From: Gammaproteobacteria bacterium | GTDB taxonomy: Bacteria > Pseudomonadota > Gammaproteobacteria > Steroidobacterales > Steroidobacteraceae | Length of the DNA stretch: 64,000 bases | Assembly: GCA_005878835.1 (NCBI GenBank) | Contig: VBMV01000059.1 | Location: 62,001-126,000 of the forward strand | Direction: 5' to 3' | Shown here: piece after piece, positions 43,494 to 51,749 of the stretch | Numbering within the stretch: the first letter of the stretch is position 1 | Layout of the letters: the number at the start of each line of letters is the position of its first letter | Program-made: the position numbers and the translations under genes | The notes under the pieces: generated by a model | The model's input: the letters and a program-made list of their open reading frames with translations, nothing else | Told to the model about the DNA's origin: nothing | Database searches by the model: none

Positions 43494-45629
43494 ATGACCC
43501 TCGCAGGCACAGAACGCCGCCGCCGCCAACTGATCACCGCAGGCCTGGGCACGGCGCTCACCTTGGTGATGGGCACGGTGCTCATCATGGGATTCCGGCT
43601 CGCTACGCACATGCGCGCCAACATCGGCGCGCTGCAGACGGCGAGCACCCTGCAGATTTATCCGCAAGAGATCTCCCACCAGCTGAACTCGCTGCGCGAT
43701 CGGCTCGAGGTACGCGCGTACTCAGGCCAGGCGCTGGCCGACCTGCAGGCAACGGTGAAGCGCTTCGACCAGATGCTCAACGAGCTGGGTGTCTCGGCTG
43801 AAGCCGACTCGCCGCAGCTGCACCGTGCGCTGCAGCTGTGGCATCAGTACGCTCCGGTGCTCGATCCGGTCCTCTCCTTCAACGCCCAGCCCTACGTGGA
43901 CTCGGACACCGCCGGCAGCTCGCTGTCGCGCGAGGGACGCCAGTACTACGCCGAGGTCAAGCGGGCGCAGCTGTTCGCGAGCGACAGCGCCGGAGCGCTG
44001 CAGGGGCAGCTCGCGGCCCTGGCCGCGACCCTGCAGCGCACCTGCTCGGACGCCGCGGCGCGGCTGCGCATGCTGCTGCTGGCGGGTGTGCTCGCGGCGC
44101 TGGCGCTGGCCGGGGCGGCGGGCTACTTCCGGCTCACGCGCTCGAGCCATGAGCGCGCCGCGCGCGAGGCCCAGGAGCAGACGCGCGACATCCTCAAGAC
44201 CGTGCACGAGGGATTTTTCCTGCTCGATGCCGACTACCGTATCGGCAGCGTCTGGTCGGAGGCGCTGACCCGCATGTTCGGCCGCCAGGACTTCGCCGGC
44301 CTGTCGTTCGAGGAACTGCTCAAGGATCTCGTGGCGCCGGCGACACTCGCCACGGCCACCAAGTACATCAAGCTCCTGTGGGGCGATCGCGCTCACGAGA
44401 ACCTGATGAAGAGCATCAACCCGCTGGGCCAGCTCGAGATCGTCATGGACAACGGGCACGGCGGCAAGGAGACCCGCTACCTGGAGTTCGACTTCCACCG
44501 CGTCATGGGACCGGAAGGCGTCAAGCACGTGCTGTGCGCCGTCGGCGACATCACCTCCAGCGTGCGGCTCGCCCACGAGCTGCGGGAGTCGCAGGAGAAC
44601 GCCAACGCGCAGGTCGACATGATGCTGAGCATGCTGCACGTGGAACCGCTGCAGCTGATGGCCTTCCTGGACAGCGCCGAGACCAGCCTGAACCTCGTCA
44701 ACGGCATCCTCAGGGAGCCGGCGCGTAGCGACGCGGAGTTCCGCAAGAAGCTCGGCGGACTGTTCCGCGAGCTGCACGGCATCAAGGGCGAGGCCTCGGC
44801 GCTCAACCTCAAGAGCGTCGCCAGCCGCGTGCACGCGCTCGAAGACATGGTGGCGGACTGCAAGCGCAAGCCCGAGCTGTCGGGCAGCGATTTCCTGCCG
44901 CTGGTCCTGAGGCTCGATGATCTGCTGGCGCATCTGCGCAGCGTGCGCGAGATGGGCGCGCGGCTCACCACACTCAAGGAGAGCGGCCCCGCCGCCGCGG
45001 CTAGCGTGGCTGCCGCAGCCCCGCACGGCTCAGCCGCCCCGCGCCAGCCCCGGCCGGTGGAGGATCTGTCCTCCGCGCTGCAGTCGATGGCCGAGCGGCT
45101 GGCCGAGGATCACGCCAAGCGCTTCAGGTTGACGGTATCCGGACTGAGCGAGGTGCCGCCCTCGTATGCGGCGACCATCAAGGACTGCGTCATCCAGATG
45201 CTGCGCAACGCGGCCGTGCACGGCATCGAGCCGCCCGAGGTGCGCCGGGCGCACACCAAGCACGATGTCGGCGCCGTGAGTGTGCACTTCCGCAAGGTCG
45301 GCGAGGGCTACGAGCTGGTGTTCGAGGACGACGGCGCGGGCATTGCCACCGAGGCGCTCAAGGCCGCCGCGCTGCGCCAGCAGCTGATCAGCGAGGAGGA
45401 AGCCCGCAGCATGGACACGCGTGCCGCCATGGCGCTGATCTTTCGTCCGGGCTTCTCCACCCAGGATGACGTGTCCATGGATGCCGGCCGGGGGGTCGGG
45501 ATGGACGTCGTGGCGCGCAGCGTGTACGCGCTCGGGGGCAGGATCGGCGTGAGCACCCACCCCGGCCGCTTCACCCGCTTCAAGATCCTGCTGCCGGCCG
45601 CCCAGGCGGTCAGCAGCGCGGTCGCCTGA
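43494..45629 (+). CDS. Membrane CheA-like histidine kinase with PAS and Hpt domains
   Basis: A 711-residue inner-membrane kinase. Helices at 14-35 and 191-212 flank a periplasmic sensor region; a PAS domain follows at about 230-355, then a histidine phosphotransfer (Hpt) domain with His428 in FRELHGIKGEA, and a CheA-type ATPase with RNAAVHGIE (571-579), DDGAGI (612-617), FRPGFST (650-656) and GRGVGMDVV (665-673). The P2 and CheW-like domains of true CheA are absent and the ATPase itself reaches nearly to the C-terminus. It starts 17 bp after the TonB-domain gene and is 19 bp before a CheY-like regulator. Phosphotransfer from His428 to that regulator is the expected reaction. Confidence 0.9.
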   Translation: MTLAGTERRRRQLITAGLGTALTLVMGTVLIMGFRLATHMRANIGALQTASTLQIYPQEISHQLNSLRDRLEVRAYSGQALADLQATVKRFDQMLNELGVSAEADSPQLHRALQLWHQYAPVLDPVLSFNAQPYVDSDTAGSSLSREGRQYYAEVKRAQLFASDSAGALQGQLAALAATLQRTCSDAAARLRMLLLAGVLAALALAGAAGYFRLTRSSHERAAREAQEQTRDILKTVHEGFFLLDADYRIGSVWSEALTRMFGRQDFAGLSFEELLKDLVAPATLATATKYIKLLWGDRAHENLMKSINPLGQLEIVMDNGHGGKETRYLEFDFHRVMGPEGVKHVLCAVGDITSSVRLAHELRESQENANAQVDMMLSMLHVEPLQLMAFLDSAETSLNLVNGILREPARSDAEFRKKLGGLFRELHGIKGEASALNLKSVASRVHALEDMVADCKRKPELSGSDFLPLVLRLDDLLAHLRSVREMGARLTTLKESGPAAAASVAAAAPHGSAAPRQPRPVEDLSSALQSMAERLAEDHAKRFRLTVSGLSEVPPSYAATIKDCVIQMLRNAAVHGIEPPEVRRAHTKHDVGAVSVHFRKVGEGYELVFEDDGAGIATEALKAAALRQQLISEEEARSMDTRAAMALIFRPGFSTQDDVSMDAGRGVGMDVVARSVYALGGRIGVSTHPGRFTRFKILLPAAQAVSSAVA

Positions 45630-45648
45630 AGGAGCGAGGGAGAGCGGC

Positions 45649-46053
45649 ATGCGCAACGGCAACGCAAAGGCGATAAACGGCAACGCCAAACGCTGCTTCA
45701 AGCTGATGATCGTCGATGACTCGAACCTCATGCGCCGGCGCATCGAGCGTTCGCAGCAGTTCGAGGACCTGCAGCTGGTCGGCACCGCCGGCAACGGGCT
45801 GGAGGCGCTCGAGCTGTTCAAGAAAACCGACCCGGATGTGGTGACCATGGATATCACCATGCCGCGCATGGACGGCATCGAGTGCATCGGTCAGCTCGTC
45901 GCGCTGAAGCCGGCGGTGCGGATCCTGGTCATTTCGGCGCTGGCGGACAAGGCGACGGCGGTGGAGGCGATGGAGCGGGGGGCGAACGGCTTCCTCGAGA
46001 AGCCCTTCACCGACCGCCAGCTGAACGAAGCCATCGCGGAACTCATGCGCTAG
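45649..46053 (+). CDS. CheY-like single-domain response regulator
   Basis: A 134-residue receiver with no output domain. Asp23 and Asp24 (IVDDSN) bind Mg, Asp68 (VTMDITMPRMDG) is the phosphate acceptor, and the switch residues Ser96 and Lys118 (EKPFT) are present. A short basic N-terminal tail of about 16 residues precedes the fold. It is encoded between the kinase and CheX, so the kinase is its likely donor and CheX its phosphatase. ATG at 45649 is preceded by GGAGCGAGGGAG, a strong ribosome site. Confidence 0.94.
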   Translation: MRNGNAKAINGNAKRCFKLMIVDDSNLMRRRIERSQQFEDLQLVGTAGNGLEALELFKKTDPDVVTMDITMPRMDGIECIGQLVALKPAVRILVISALADKATAVEAMERGANGFLEKPFTDRQLNEAIAELMR

Positions 46054-46073
46054 GGCCAACGGGAAGCATCCCC

Positions 46074-46520
46074 ATGCTGCACGAACAGGAGCTCAAGACC
46101 TTCGTCGAGGGGACGACGAACTTCTTCGAGGTCACCGCACAGCAGCCGGCCTCGATCGGCTCGCCATACCTGATGGAAGGCTCACCCGCGGTGCACGAGT
46201 ACACCGGGGTCATCAACATCTCCGGCAAGCGCGAGGGGGCCGTGTACTTCACCGCCCCCAAGGCCATGCTCACCGTGCTGCTGATGAAGATGCAGGAGAA
46301 CGACTTCAGCCACGAGACCATGCGCGATCTGGTCGGGGAGGTCGCCAACATGATCTCCGGCAACGCGCGCCGCGACTTCGGCCGCGACTTCGTGATCTCG
46401 GTGCCGAGCGTACTGTCGGGCGAGAAGCCGCAGATTCGACACAAGCCGGGCATGCGCTCTTTCATCATCCCCATCAACTGGCGCAGCCACTCCGCCAAAC
46501 TGATCGTCGCGCTCACCTGA
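46074..46520 (+). CDS. CheX-family phosphatase
   Basis: A 148-residue CheX/CheC-type protein that dephosphorylates CheY-like regulators. The signature GEVANMISGNAR places Glu89 and Asn92, the ExxN catalytic pair; the rest (GVINISGKREGAVYF, KPGMRSFIIPINW) fits the CheX fold. The start is ATG 46074, since the longer open frame upstream overlaps the response regulator in another phase. It is 20 bp after the receiver gene, closing the signalling cassette. No flagellar or methyl-accepting gene is nearby. Confidence 0.9.
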   Translation: MLHEQELKTFVEGTTNFFEVTAQQPASIGSPYLMEGSPAVHEYTGVINISGKREGAVYFTAPKAMLTVLLMKMQENDFSHETMRDLVGEVANMISGNARRDFGRDFVISVPSVLSGEKPQIRHKPGMRSFIIPINWRSHSAKLIVALT

Positions 46521-46590
46521 CGACGCATTGCTGCGCACGGGCGCGGAATTGTGACGGCTGCACTGTTGCCGCCGCGGACTTTCGAGCGTG

Positions 46591-46821
46591 ATGGGGCCGA
46601 TGCAAGCCAGCGCGTTAGCCATCATCACCATGCGCCGCGAAGTCGCGGCCCGCTACGCCCGCATGACCCGACTGTGGCTCGCGGCGCACCATGCCTACCG
46701 TCGCCTGCACGCCGCCCCGGTCAAGAATCTCACAGCACTGCGCGATGCCGCCCAGCGGCTCGAGCAGCTCGACCGCGGGCGCGCGGCGCTGCGCTCGGAT
46801 TTGAAGGCGCTCGCGGACTGA
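46591..46821 (+). CDS. Small hypothetical protein, basic and helical
   Basis: A roughly 76-residue protein beginning near 46591 (GTG 46588 and ATG 46600 are alternatives). It is helical and rich in Arg, Ala and Leu (REVAARYARMTRLWLAAHHAYRRL). Nearly every codon ends in G or C, which argues that this is a true frame and not chance. It converges with a small membrane gene 14 bp away. No family is recognised. Confidence 0.5.
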   Translation: MGPMQASALAIITMRREVAARYARMTRLWLAAHHAYRRLHAAPVKNLTALRDAAQRLEQLDRGRAALRSDLKALAD

Positions 46822-46834
46822 GGACTTCGGGCGC

Positions 46835-47032
46835 TCAGCGCCGTCCACCGCCTAACACCCGCGCCGGCAGCAGGATCAGCGCGCGCAGCAGCGCAAACAC
46901 CCCCTCGACCGTGATTCCCACCAGCCTGAAGGGCAGACTCAGCAGCCACACCAGTGGGTAGAGCAGCAGCGCCAGCAGCGCGAGCGGCCAGCACAGCACC
47001 AGCAGCAGCAGCCACAGGAGAAATCCGATCAT
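46835..47032 (-). CDS. Small hydrophobic membrane protein
   Basis: A 65-residue protein from ATG 47032, with an AGGA ribosome site 6 bases upstream. Almost the whole length is hydrophobic (MIGFLLWLLLLVLCWPLALL onward), probably two membrane helices, ending in basic LLPARVLGGGRR. It is a commonly seen but uncharacterised class of inner-membrane proteins. Its start overlaps the -35 box of the divergent ldcA promoter, so the two genes could influence one another. No function is known. Confidence 0.72.
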   Translation of the reverse strand: MIGFLLWLLLLVLCWPLALLALLLYPLVWLLSLPFRLVGITVEGVFALLRALILLPARVLGGGRR

Positions 47033-47061
47033 TGACGATCCTTTTGCGGCGCGCCTAGAGT
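47032..47061 (+). promoter_or_regulatory. Sigma-70-type promoter for the LD-carboxypeptidase gene
   Basis: TTGACG at 47032-47037 and TAGAGT at 47056-47061 are 18 bp apart, good and fair matches to the -35 and -10 consensus. The ATG of the carboxypeptidase gene is 17 bp downstream of the -10 box, so the leader would be only about 10 bases. Assigned by pattern only. Confidence 0.5.
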
Positions 47062-47077
47062 CGCTGCGGGTCATTGT

Positions 47078-47998
47078 ATGTTGAACGCACGCTTCCAACC
47101 GCCCCCCGCGCTGCATCCGCGCGACCGCGTGGCGGTCATCGCCCCGGCGAGTGCCTTCGACCGCCCCTCCTTCGAGGCGGGTCTCGCGCTCATCGGCGCC
47201 CGCTACCGCGCCGGGTACGGCCCGGGAGTATTCGAGCGGCAGCGCTACCTGGCGGGCGACGATGCGCGGCGCCTGGGGGAGCTCACCGCCGCGCTGAGCG
47301 ATCCTGACGTCCGGGCGGTGTTCTGCGCCCGCGGCGGCTACGGCGCGACGCGTCTGCTGGCGCGGCTCGCCGCCACCGGGCCCCCCGGCCCACCGAAGCT
47401 GCTGGTGGGCTTCTCCGATATCACGTCGCTGCACCTGTGGCTGCAGACCCTCGGCCGGATCAGCGTTCATGGACCGGTGCTCACCCAGCTGGGACGCCTG
47501 CCCGCCGCGACCTGCGAGCGCCTGTTCGCCGTGCTCGAATCCACTTCCCCGACGCCCGCGCTGACGGGCGCGCTCACCTACGTCGGCGGGGTGGCCGAAG
47601 GACCCCTGCTGGGCGGCAACCTGTCGGTCTTCACGCGACTCATCGGCACGCCGTTCATGCCGGGGCTAGATGGCGCCATCCTGCTGCTCGAGGACCAGGG
47701 CGAGCGGCCCTACCGTCTCGACCGCATGTGGACGCACCTGCAGCTCGCCGGAGTATTCGACCGTGTGCGCGGCATCGTGCTCGGCTCGTTCACGGGCTGC
47801 GAGGAAAAGGACGCGCATTACAGCAGCACCGAAGTGCTGCGCGAACTGGCGCGCGCCACCGGCCTGCCCTGCGCCGCCGGCTTTCCCATCGGCCACGGCG
47901 AGGTCAATGAGCCGGTGCCGCTCGGTGTGCGCGTGCGCCTCGACGCCGATGCCCGCAGCCTGACCTTTCTGGAGGCGGCGGTCGCCGCGTCCCCGTAG
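47078..47998 (+). CDS. ldcA: LD-carboxypeptidase (S66), murein tetrapeptide recycling
   Basis: A 306-residue S66 serine peptidase that removes the terminal D-Ala from muropeptide tetrapeptides in the cytoplasm during wall recycling. The nucleophile Ser113 is in GFSDIT, the glutamate in LLEDQGERPYRLDRMW near 205, and the histidine in GFPIGHGEVNEP near 270; the N-terminal RDRVAVIAPAS is typical. It lacks a signal peptide, as expected. It is a single gene with its own promoter and faces the glycine-zipper gene at its end. No peptidoglycan gene is adjacent. Confidence 0.92.
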   Translation: MLNARFQPPPALHPRDRVAVIAPASAFDRPSFEAGLALIGARYRAGYGPGVFERQRYLAGDDARRLGELTAALSDPDVRAVFCARGGYGATRLLARLAATGPPGPPKLLVGFSDITSLHLWLQTLGRISVHGPVLTQLGRLPAATCERLFAVLESTSPTPALTGALTYVGGVAEGPLLGGNLSVFTRLIGTPFMPGLDGAILLLEDQGERPYRLDRMWTHLQLAGVFDRVRGIVLGSFTGCEEKDAHYSSTEVLRELARATGLPCAAGFPIGHGEVNEPVPLGVRVRLDADARSLTFLEAAVAASP

Positions 47999-48004
47999 CG
48001 ACCC

Positions 48005-48553
48005 TCAGGATGCCGGCGAGTTGCTGCCGGCGCCCGTCACGATGTGGCCGTCCTTCACCGGAATCCTCTTGCCGGGATCATGGTCCATGTGCACGCGATG
48101 CTCCTTGCCGTCGAGCCGGTACACCACCTCGTAGCCGTCCGGCACCTCGCTGCGGTCGTACACGGTGGCGCACTGTTGCTCGGTGCTGGTGTAGGTGTCT
48201 CCCTGTTGCACCTTCTGCTCGATCTTGTTGCCGGCATAGCCGCCGGCCGCCGCTCCGGCCACCGTGGCCAGGGCCTTGCCGCTGCCGCCGCCAATCTGGT
48301 GGCCGAGCAGGCCGCCCACCACGGCGCCGACACCCGTGCCGAGCAGGCGATCCCGATCCCTCGCCGGCTTGACTTTGGTCACCTGCACGTCGTGGCATTC
48401 CTGCCGGGGAGTCCTGAGCGTCTTGTGCTGGGCCGTGACGCTGAGCACCTCGGCGCCGCGCGAGGCGCTGACGACCCGATAGCCGGCGACCGCGCCGGCG
48501 GCCGTCACCACGATGGCGCCGATCACAAACCCGGTTACGGTTGACTTGTTCAT
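48005..48553 (-). CDS. Glycine-zipper 2TM-domain envelope protein
   Basis: A 182-residue protein from ATG 48553, preceded by GGAG at 9 bases. An N-terminal hydrophobic helix (GFVIGAIVVTAAGAVAGY) is a signal anchor; the centre is a glycine zipper (LLGTGVGAVVGGLLGHQIGGGSGKALATVAG-type, residues 72-105) of the SlyB/17-kDa antigen class; the C-terminal third holds two cysteines and VVYRLDGKEHRVHMDH. Such proteins insert in envelopes and respond to stress. It is convergent with ldcA. An upstream open frame is not needed. Confidence 0.85.
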   Translation of the reverse strand: MNKSTVTGFVIGAIVVTAAGAVAGYRVVSASRGAEVLSVTAQHKTLRTPRQECHDVQVTKVKPARDRDRLLGTGVGAVVGGLLGHQIGGGSGKALATVAGAAAGGYAGNKIEQKVQQGDTYTSTEQQCATVYDRSEVPDGYEVVYRLDGKEHRVHMDHDPGKRIPVKDGHIVTGAGSNSPAS

Positions 48554-48703
48554 AACGGCTTGCTCCATGAGAACTGCCGCAGCGCATAGTAGGGATACCG
48601 CGGCGATATTCAATGAGAGCTTGCGGGCCTGGGGAAATGCCGCCCCTGTCGTCACCCGGCGACGCCTGACCTCGGGAGGTGGCCGGGGAAGCCGCCTCGA
48701 CAC

Positions 48704-49021
48704 TTAGTCCAGGCGCCTGACCTGCAAACCCGAGAAGGCCCCGGCCGCGTCGCGCTCGATCTGGAACTCGATCGGGTGGCAACAGACCTCGCAATCCTCC
48801 ACGTAGCCCGGCTCATCCGCGGTGAGATCGACGCGCCTCTCCAGGCGCTCGCCGCAATACGGGCAACGCACCGCCACGAACAGCTCGGGCGCCACGTGCG
48901 CCGCTGCCGCGCCCGGCTCCCAGACCGGCTCCAGGCCATAGAGCCGATCGATGCTGTGCGCATCCAGGCGCGTGATCCGCCGCCGCAGGCGTTCGAGTCC
49001 GGTGGCCTTGCGTCGCTTCAT
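48704..49021 (-). CDS. CPXCG-type cysteine-rich zinc-ribbon protein
   Basis: A 105-residue protein with a basic helical N-terminus (MKRRKATGLERLRRRITRLD) and a zinc ribbon formed by RCPYCGERL near 52 and DCEVCCHPIEF near 75. The arrangement matches the proteobacterial CPXCG-motif cysteine-rich proteins, of unknown role, probably nucleic acid or protein binding. A longer frame upstream to 49075 exists, but ATG 49021 places the basic helix at the N-terminus as in the family. It is divergent from the lipoprotein gene at 49103. Confidence 0.82.
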   Translation of the reverse strand: MKRRKATGLERLRRRITRLDAHSIDRLYGLEPVWEPGAAAAHVAPELFVAVRCPYCGERLERRVDLTADEPGYVEDCEVCCHPIEFQIERDAAGAFSGLQVRRLD

Positions 49022-49102
49022 CGGGTCTTCTCTCGTCATCATTGCGCAGGGGCGCGGCGAACTGCGATGCTGCACTCAACCGCCAAGCGAGGCTACGACA
49101 CT

Positions 49103-49816
49103 ATGCCGATCGTCCGTGCCGGCGCAGTGCTGCTGTGCGCCGCCGCCGCCACGACTCTGGCCGGGTGCGCCGGGAACAGACTGTCGCCGGATGCGCCGGC
49201 GGGCGTCAACCTGGCAGGCGCCTGGAAGCTCAATCGCGCCGCCGGCGACGACCCGCAGAAGGTGCTGGACCGGATGCGCGCCGAGGCCTTCAGGCGCATG
49301 GGTCGAGCGGTGACGGCTGCAGCGCGCCCGCAGGTGCGCGGCGGCGGCCCGCGCACCGCGCAACCCGACCCAGCGCCGCTCGAGGATGATCCCACCCCGG
49401 TGCGCGCCGCGCACGGCGCCGCTCGAGCGGATCCGCTGCTGCGCTCGCCCATGGCTCATGTCCTGCTCATGAGCCTCGCCCGCGGCGATTTCCTCACCGT
49501 ACGGCAGGGGCCCGGGCAGTTCGTGCTCGACTATGGCGCCTCGCAGCGCAGTTTCATCCCCGGCGCGCGCAGTGTCGTATCGGCGGAGAGCGGGGTGGCG
49601 GACCAGACCTCCGGCTGGGAGGGCCGGGAGTACGTCATCGACGTGCGGGGGCAGTTGGGTCCGGACGTGACCGAGCGTTACGGCCTGTCGGCGGACGGCA
49701 AGCATCTGGTGGCGAAGTTGCACATCGCGACCGAAGAGCTGTCCGCGGTGGATCTCACCCGCGTGTACGACCCGAGCAATGAAACCACGCCGCGGCCACT
49801 GCCGACCAACGACTGA
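49103..49816 (+). CDS. Hypothetical lipoprotein
   Basis: A 237-residue protein with a lipoprotein signal (LLCAAAATTLAGC, Cys near residue 23). The mature part has NLAGAWKLNRAAGDDPQKV near the start and a C-terminal region of strands (RQGPGQFVLDYGASQRSF, EYVIDVRGQLGPDVTERY) that looks like a small beta-barrel of the lipocalin-like kind. I do not recognise a family. ATG 49103 is chosen over 49067 because it begins the signal sequence. It is followed by the TraB/GumN gene after 13 bp and probably shares its transcript. Confidence 0.72.
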   Translation: MPIVRAGAVLLCAAAATTLAGCAGNRLSPDAPAGVNLAGAWKLNRAAGDDPQKVLDRMRAEAFRRMGRAVTAAARPQVRGGGPRTAQPDPAPLEDDPTPVRAAHGAARADPLLRSPMAHVLLMSLARGDFLTVRQGPGQFVLDYGASQRSFIPGARSVVSAESGVADQTSGWEGREYVIDVRGQLGPDVTERYGLSADGKHLVAKLHIATEELSAVDLTRVYDPSNETTPRPLPTND

Positions 49817-49829
49817 GCCGTCGCGTCGC

Positions 49830-50846
49830 ATGCGCCGTCGCGCCGGAGGCGAGTTCGGCGGCGGGCTGCGCGCCGCGGCGGGATGCGCGTTGCTGCTGGC
49901 GGGCGCTGCGGCCGCGCGCGCCCAGGAGCCGCGCGCCACCGCTGATGCAGGCGCCCCGGGCCCCGAGACGGAAATCGTGGTCGAGGGACGGCACGAGGGC
50001 CCGCGCATGTGGCGAGTGCGCAAGGGCGATCACACGCTGTGGATCCTGGGCACGATCTCCCCGCTGCCGAAGAAAATGGTGTGGCAGCCCGATGCGGTGC
50101 AGGAGGTCCTGCGTAACACGCAGGAGGTGGTGCCGGCCTGGCCCACCTACGGCATCGGCGCTAACCCCTTGACGGCGCTGCGCGTGTACATCGAGTGGCG
50201 GCGCCTGCAGAAGCCCCCGGATCACATGCCGCTGCGCCAGGCCCTGCCGCCGCCGCTGTATGCGCGCGTGGCCGCGCTCAAGGCGCGCTTCGACCCCAAG
50301 GACAGCAAGCTCGAGCAGATGCGTCCGATGCTCGCCGCGCGCCAGCTCCTCATCCGGGTATTGGATGCTTCGGGCCTGGCGCTGCAGAACGAGGTGCAGC
50401 AGTCGGTCCTGAGGCTCGCCCGGGAGCAGGGCGTGCGCGTGCACCAGAACAAGCTGAGGATCGACGATCCGGTCAACGTGCTGAAGGACGTCGAGGCGAC
50501 GCCTCTGTCGGGCGAGATCGCGTGCCTCGACGCCGTGGTGACGCTGCTGGAGACGGACCTGGCGCCCATGCAGGCCCGGGCGCGCGCCTGGGCGCTCGGG
50601 GACGTCGACACCCTGCGCCGGCTGCCGCACGCCGACGACCGTACCGCCTGCGTCGCGGCGGTCTCCACCTCCGAGCGCGTGCGCAACCTCATCGCGCGCG
50701 CGCAGGATGACTGGCTGATCGCGGTGCAGGACAGTCTCGCGCGCAATCCCGGTACGCTCGCCGTGCAATCGATGGATCGGCTGCTGGGCGAGAACGGCGC
50801 GCTCGCCGCACTGGGGTCAAAGGGTTATCTCGTCGAAGGGCCGTGA
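49830..50846 (+). CDS. TraB/GumN-family protein
   Basis: A 338-residue exported TraB/GumN-type protein; the fold is related to the EreA/ChaN/TIKI metallohydrolases. A signal sequence ends near ARAQEP (about residue 32). The family core is MWRVRKGDHTLWILGTISPLP near 58, though the usual HxLGTxH histidine is replaced: here it is LGTIS. C-terminal text SLARNPGTLAVQSMDRLLGENGALAAL fits the family. Loss of the histidine may mean altered metal use or no catalysis. It follows the lipoprotein gene by 13 bp. Confidence 0.85.
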   Translation: MRRRAGGEFGGGLRAAAGCALLLAGAAAARAQEPRATADAGAPGPETEIVVEGRHEGPRMWRVRKGDHTLWILGTISPLPKKMVWQPDAVQEVLRNTQEVVPAWPTYGIGANPLTALRVYIEWRRLQKPPDHMPLRQALPPPLYARVAALKARFDPKDSKLEQMRPMLAARQLLIRVLDASGLALQNEVQQSVLRLAREQGVRVHQNKLRIDDPVNVLKDVEATPLSGEIACLDAVVTLLETDLAPMQARARAWALGDVDTLRRLPHADDRTACVAAVSTSERVRNLIARAQDDWLIAVQDSLARNPGTLAVQSMDRLLGENGALAALGSKGYLVEGP

Positions 50847-50850
50847 GCGG

Positions 50851-50867
50851 GCGGCGCGACGCGCCGC
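50851..50867. terminator. GC-rich hairpin between convergent genes
   Basis: GCGGCGC (50851-50857) pairs with GCGCCGC (50861-50867) around GAC, in the 23-bp gap between the TraB/GumN stop and the rhomboid stop. It could end transcription from both sides. There is no T-run, so this is a structural guess. Confidence 0.45.
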
Positions 50868-50869
50868 GT

Positions 50870-51730
50870 TCAGCTCCTGAGCGCGCAGCTCCAGGCGACT
50901 GTCAGCGAGGCGAGCGCGGCGGCGCCGGTCAGCCATTGCGGCACACGGTCCAGCAGGACCTGCAAGCGCGGCAGAGCGGCGGTGGCGCCCAGGAGCGAGC
51001 CGACCGCGAATCCCGCCACGTGCGCGACCAGATCCGTGCCTTCCCCGGCGGACCCGGTCCAGCCCAGCAGAATCACGCCGGCGATGAGCGGGCCCCAGCG
51101 TCGCGCCCAGCGCTGTGGCAGCTGGAAACGCTCGCGCCACGAGTACGCCGACATCGCCCCCAGGGCCGCAAACACCGCCGTCGAGGCGCCAACCGCCTGG
51201 TGCTCCGGCGGACCCAACAGGCCTTCGAGCAGGTTCGCGAGCGCCGCTCCCGTGACGGTGAGCAACCACGCGGTACCCGCGCCCATCTGCCGGGCCGCAA
51301 GGTAGCCGAACCATACCCCGGCGCACAGGTTCGCGGCGAGGTGCGGGCCATCCAGGTGCAGCGTGAGCGCGGTCCACGCGCGCCACCACTGACCGGCCTG
51401 TACCCGCTGCGCATCGAGCACGCCCAGATCGAAGGCATCGAGCCGCACGAGCCCGCCGGAAAGCGCCGCGGCCACCCCGATCAACACCGCGACGTACAGC
51501 ACGCAGCCGACCCAGGCGTGCGGGTACACGCGCGGCGGCGGTGGCGGCGGTGGCGGCGCACGGTTCTCGGCTTCGTATTGCAGCAGGTGCCGGATCGCAT
51601 AGGGCGCGTCCAGCCCCGGGACCTGCAGCAGGAATTCACTGTCCGCGTGCACCACCTCCGCCGCCACCCCCACCGCGGTCAGCACCAGCAACCGCTCGTC
51701 GCAGTCGCGCCGGCGCGGCGATCGGAACAC
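50870..51730 (-). CDS. Rhomboid-family intramembrane serine protease
   Basis: A 286-residue rhomboid protease from GTG 51730, chosen because an open frame further upstream is wholly antiphase with the YdcF gene. A soluble N-terminus of about 70 residues ends in eight prolines, followed by six membrane helices. Catalytic features are HLAANLC (the oxyanion His and Asn), GASTAVF with the nucleophile Ser, and the base His in AHVAGF. It cuts membrane helices. It is 19 bp after the YdcF stop, so the two probably share a transcript. The Pro8 stretch should slow ribosomes and call for EF-P. Confidence 0.86.
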   Translation of the reverse strand: MFRSPRRRDCDERLLVLTAVGVAAEVVHADSEFLLQVPGLDAPYAIRHLLQYEAENRAPPPPPPPPRVYPHAWVGCVLYVAVLIGVAAALSGGLVRLDAFDLGVLDAQRVQAGQWWRAWTALTLHLDGPHLAANLCAGVWFGYLAARQMGAGTAWLLTVTGAALANLLEGLLGPPEHQAVGASTAVFAALGAMSAYSWRERFQLPQRWARRWGPLIAGVILLGWTGSAGEGTDLVAHVAGFAVGSLLGATAALPRLQVLLDRVPQWLTGAAALASLTVAWSCALRS

Positions 51731-51749
51731 GGTGGTCAGCTCTTGCAGA

